Assembly: GCA_947168515.1 (NCBI GenBank)
Contig: CAMVMF010000005.1
Location: 1 to 64,000 of the forward strand
Direction: 5' to 3'
Length of the DNA stretch: 64,000 nucleotides
Source: an uncultured Bacteroidales bacterium
GTDB taxonomy: Bacteria; Bacteroidota; Bacteroidia; Bacteroidales; P3
Of the stretch, positions 63,928 to 64,000 are shown one piece after another. The notes beneath the pieces were generated by a model. The model saw only the letters and a program-made list of their open reading frames with translations, was not told the DNA's origin and did no database searches. How positions within the stretch are numbered: the stretch's first letter is position 1; each line of letters opens with the position of its first letter. A program made the position numbers and the translations under genes.

Positions 63928-64000
63928 CAAAAAAAACAATAGCGGGCCATGTCGTCTTCCAGCACTACCAAATGTTGCCATCCAAGATTGCTCTATATTT

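Overview
The window reads as chromosomal DNA of a fairly GC-rich member of the order Bacteroidales (Bacteroidota). The signs are promoters with the Bacteroidota -7 box TAnnTTTG upstream of many genes, weak or absent Shine-Dalgarno sequences, a TonB-dependent receptor, a DUF5686/carboxypeptidase-regulatory outer-membrane protein, DUF4476, an S46 dipeptidyl-peptidase, rubrerythrin, and the order pth-coaX-OMP-TPR-lptC. Species cannot be named from sequence alone. No rRNA, CRISPR array, integrase or transposase gene was seen; one tRNA (Ala, GGC) is present.

Layout. 0-6.5 kb: the end of a TonB-dependent receptor, a PnuC-type vitamin transporter, purD (reverse strand) and a DUF4476 secreted protein, separated by long repeat-filled spacers. 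7.4-19.5 kb: a long forward run of envelope genes: pth, coaX, an outer-membrane protein, a TPR protein, lptC, a ComEA-like HhH protein, lpxD, two SGNH-hydrolase-like proteins and an MBOAT acyltransferase, then a small membrane-anchored protein. The last three large genes look like a polysaccharide/lipid O-acylation module next to LPS genes. 19.5-32.8 kb: an AT-richer accessory region: NYN nuclease-like protein, HNH-like fragment, an AAA ATPase plus two Sel1-repeat proteins in one operon, a WG-repeat protein with three overlapping small genes, partially duplicated small genes including a zinc ribbon, an EcsC-like protein and several unknowns, ending at tRNA-Ala. 33-38 kb: rhodanese lipoprotein, papain-like lipoprotein peptidase, beta-barrel protein and a DUF5686 receptor-like protein. 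38.8-52.3 kb: a complete TolC / adaptor / MacB-type ABC export cluster with three permeases and one ATPase, followed by a sigma-54-dependent response regulator and histidine kinase. 52.4-64 kb: pRiA4b ORF-3-like protein, a double-rubredoxin rubrerythrin, a DPP11-like S46 peptidase, a gluzincin metallopeptidase lipoprotein, a large VWA-like membrane protein, a flippase, a TrmH-family methyltransferase and a GNAT acetyltransferase.

The most unusual feature is a dispersed family of simple intergenic repeats. One module is a heptamer (CTCAATT with variants CTCAACT, CTCCATT, CTCAACC); another is TAGTTTTTAGTTTTTACC-like. They fill more than a dozen gene junctions, abut start and stop codons, supply the last codons of two transporter proteins, and have expanded in frame as four 16-residue repeats inside the TolC-like protein. 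Because 7 is not a multiple of 3, the heptamer is open in all three frames in one direction and contains TGA in all three frames in the other. A second family of palindromic repeats lies in opposite orientations on either side of pnuC-purD.
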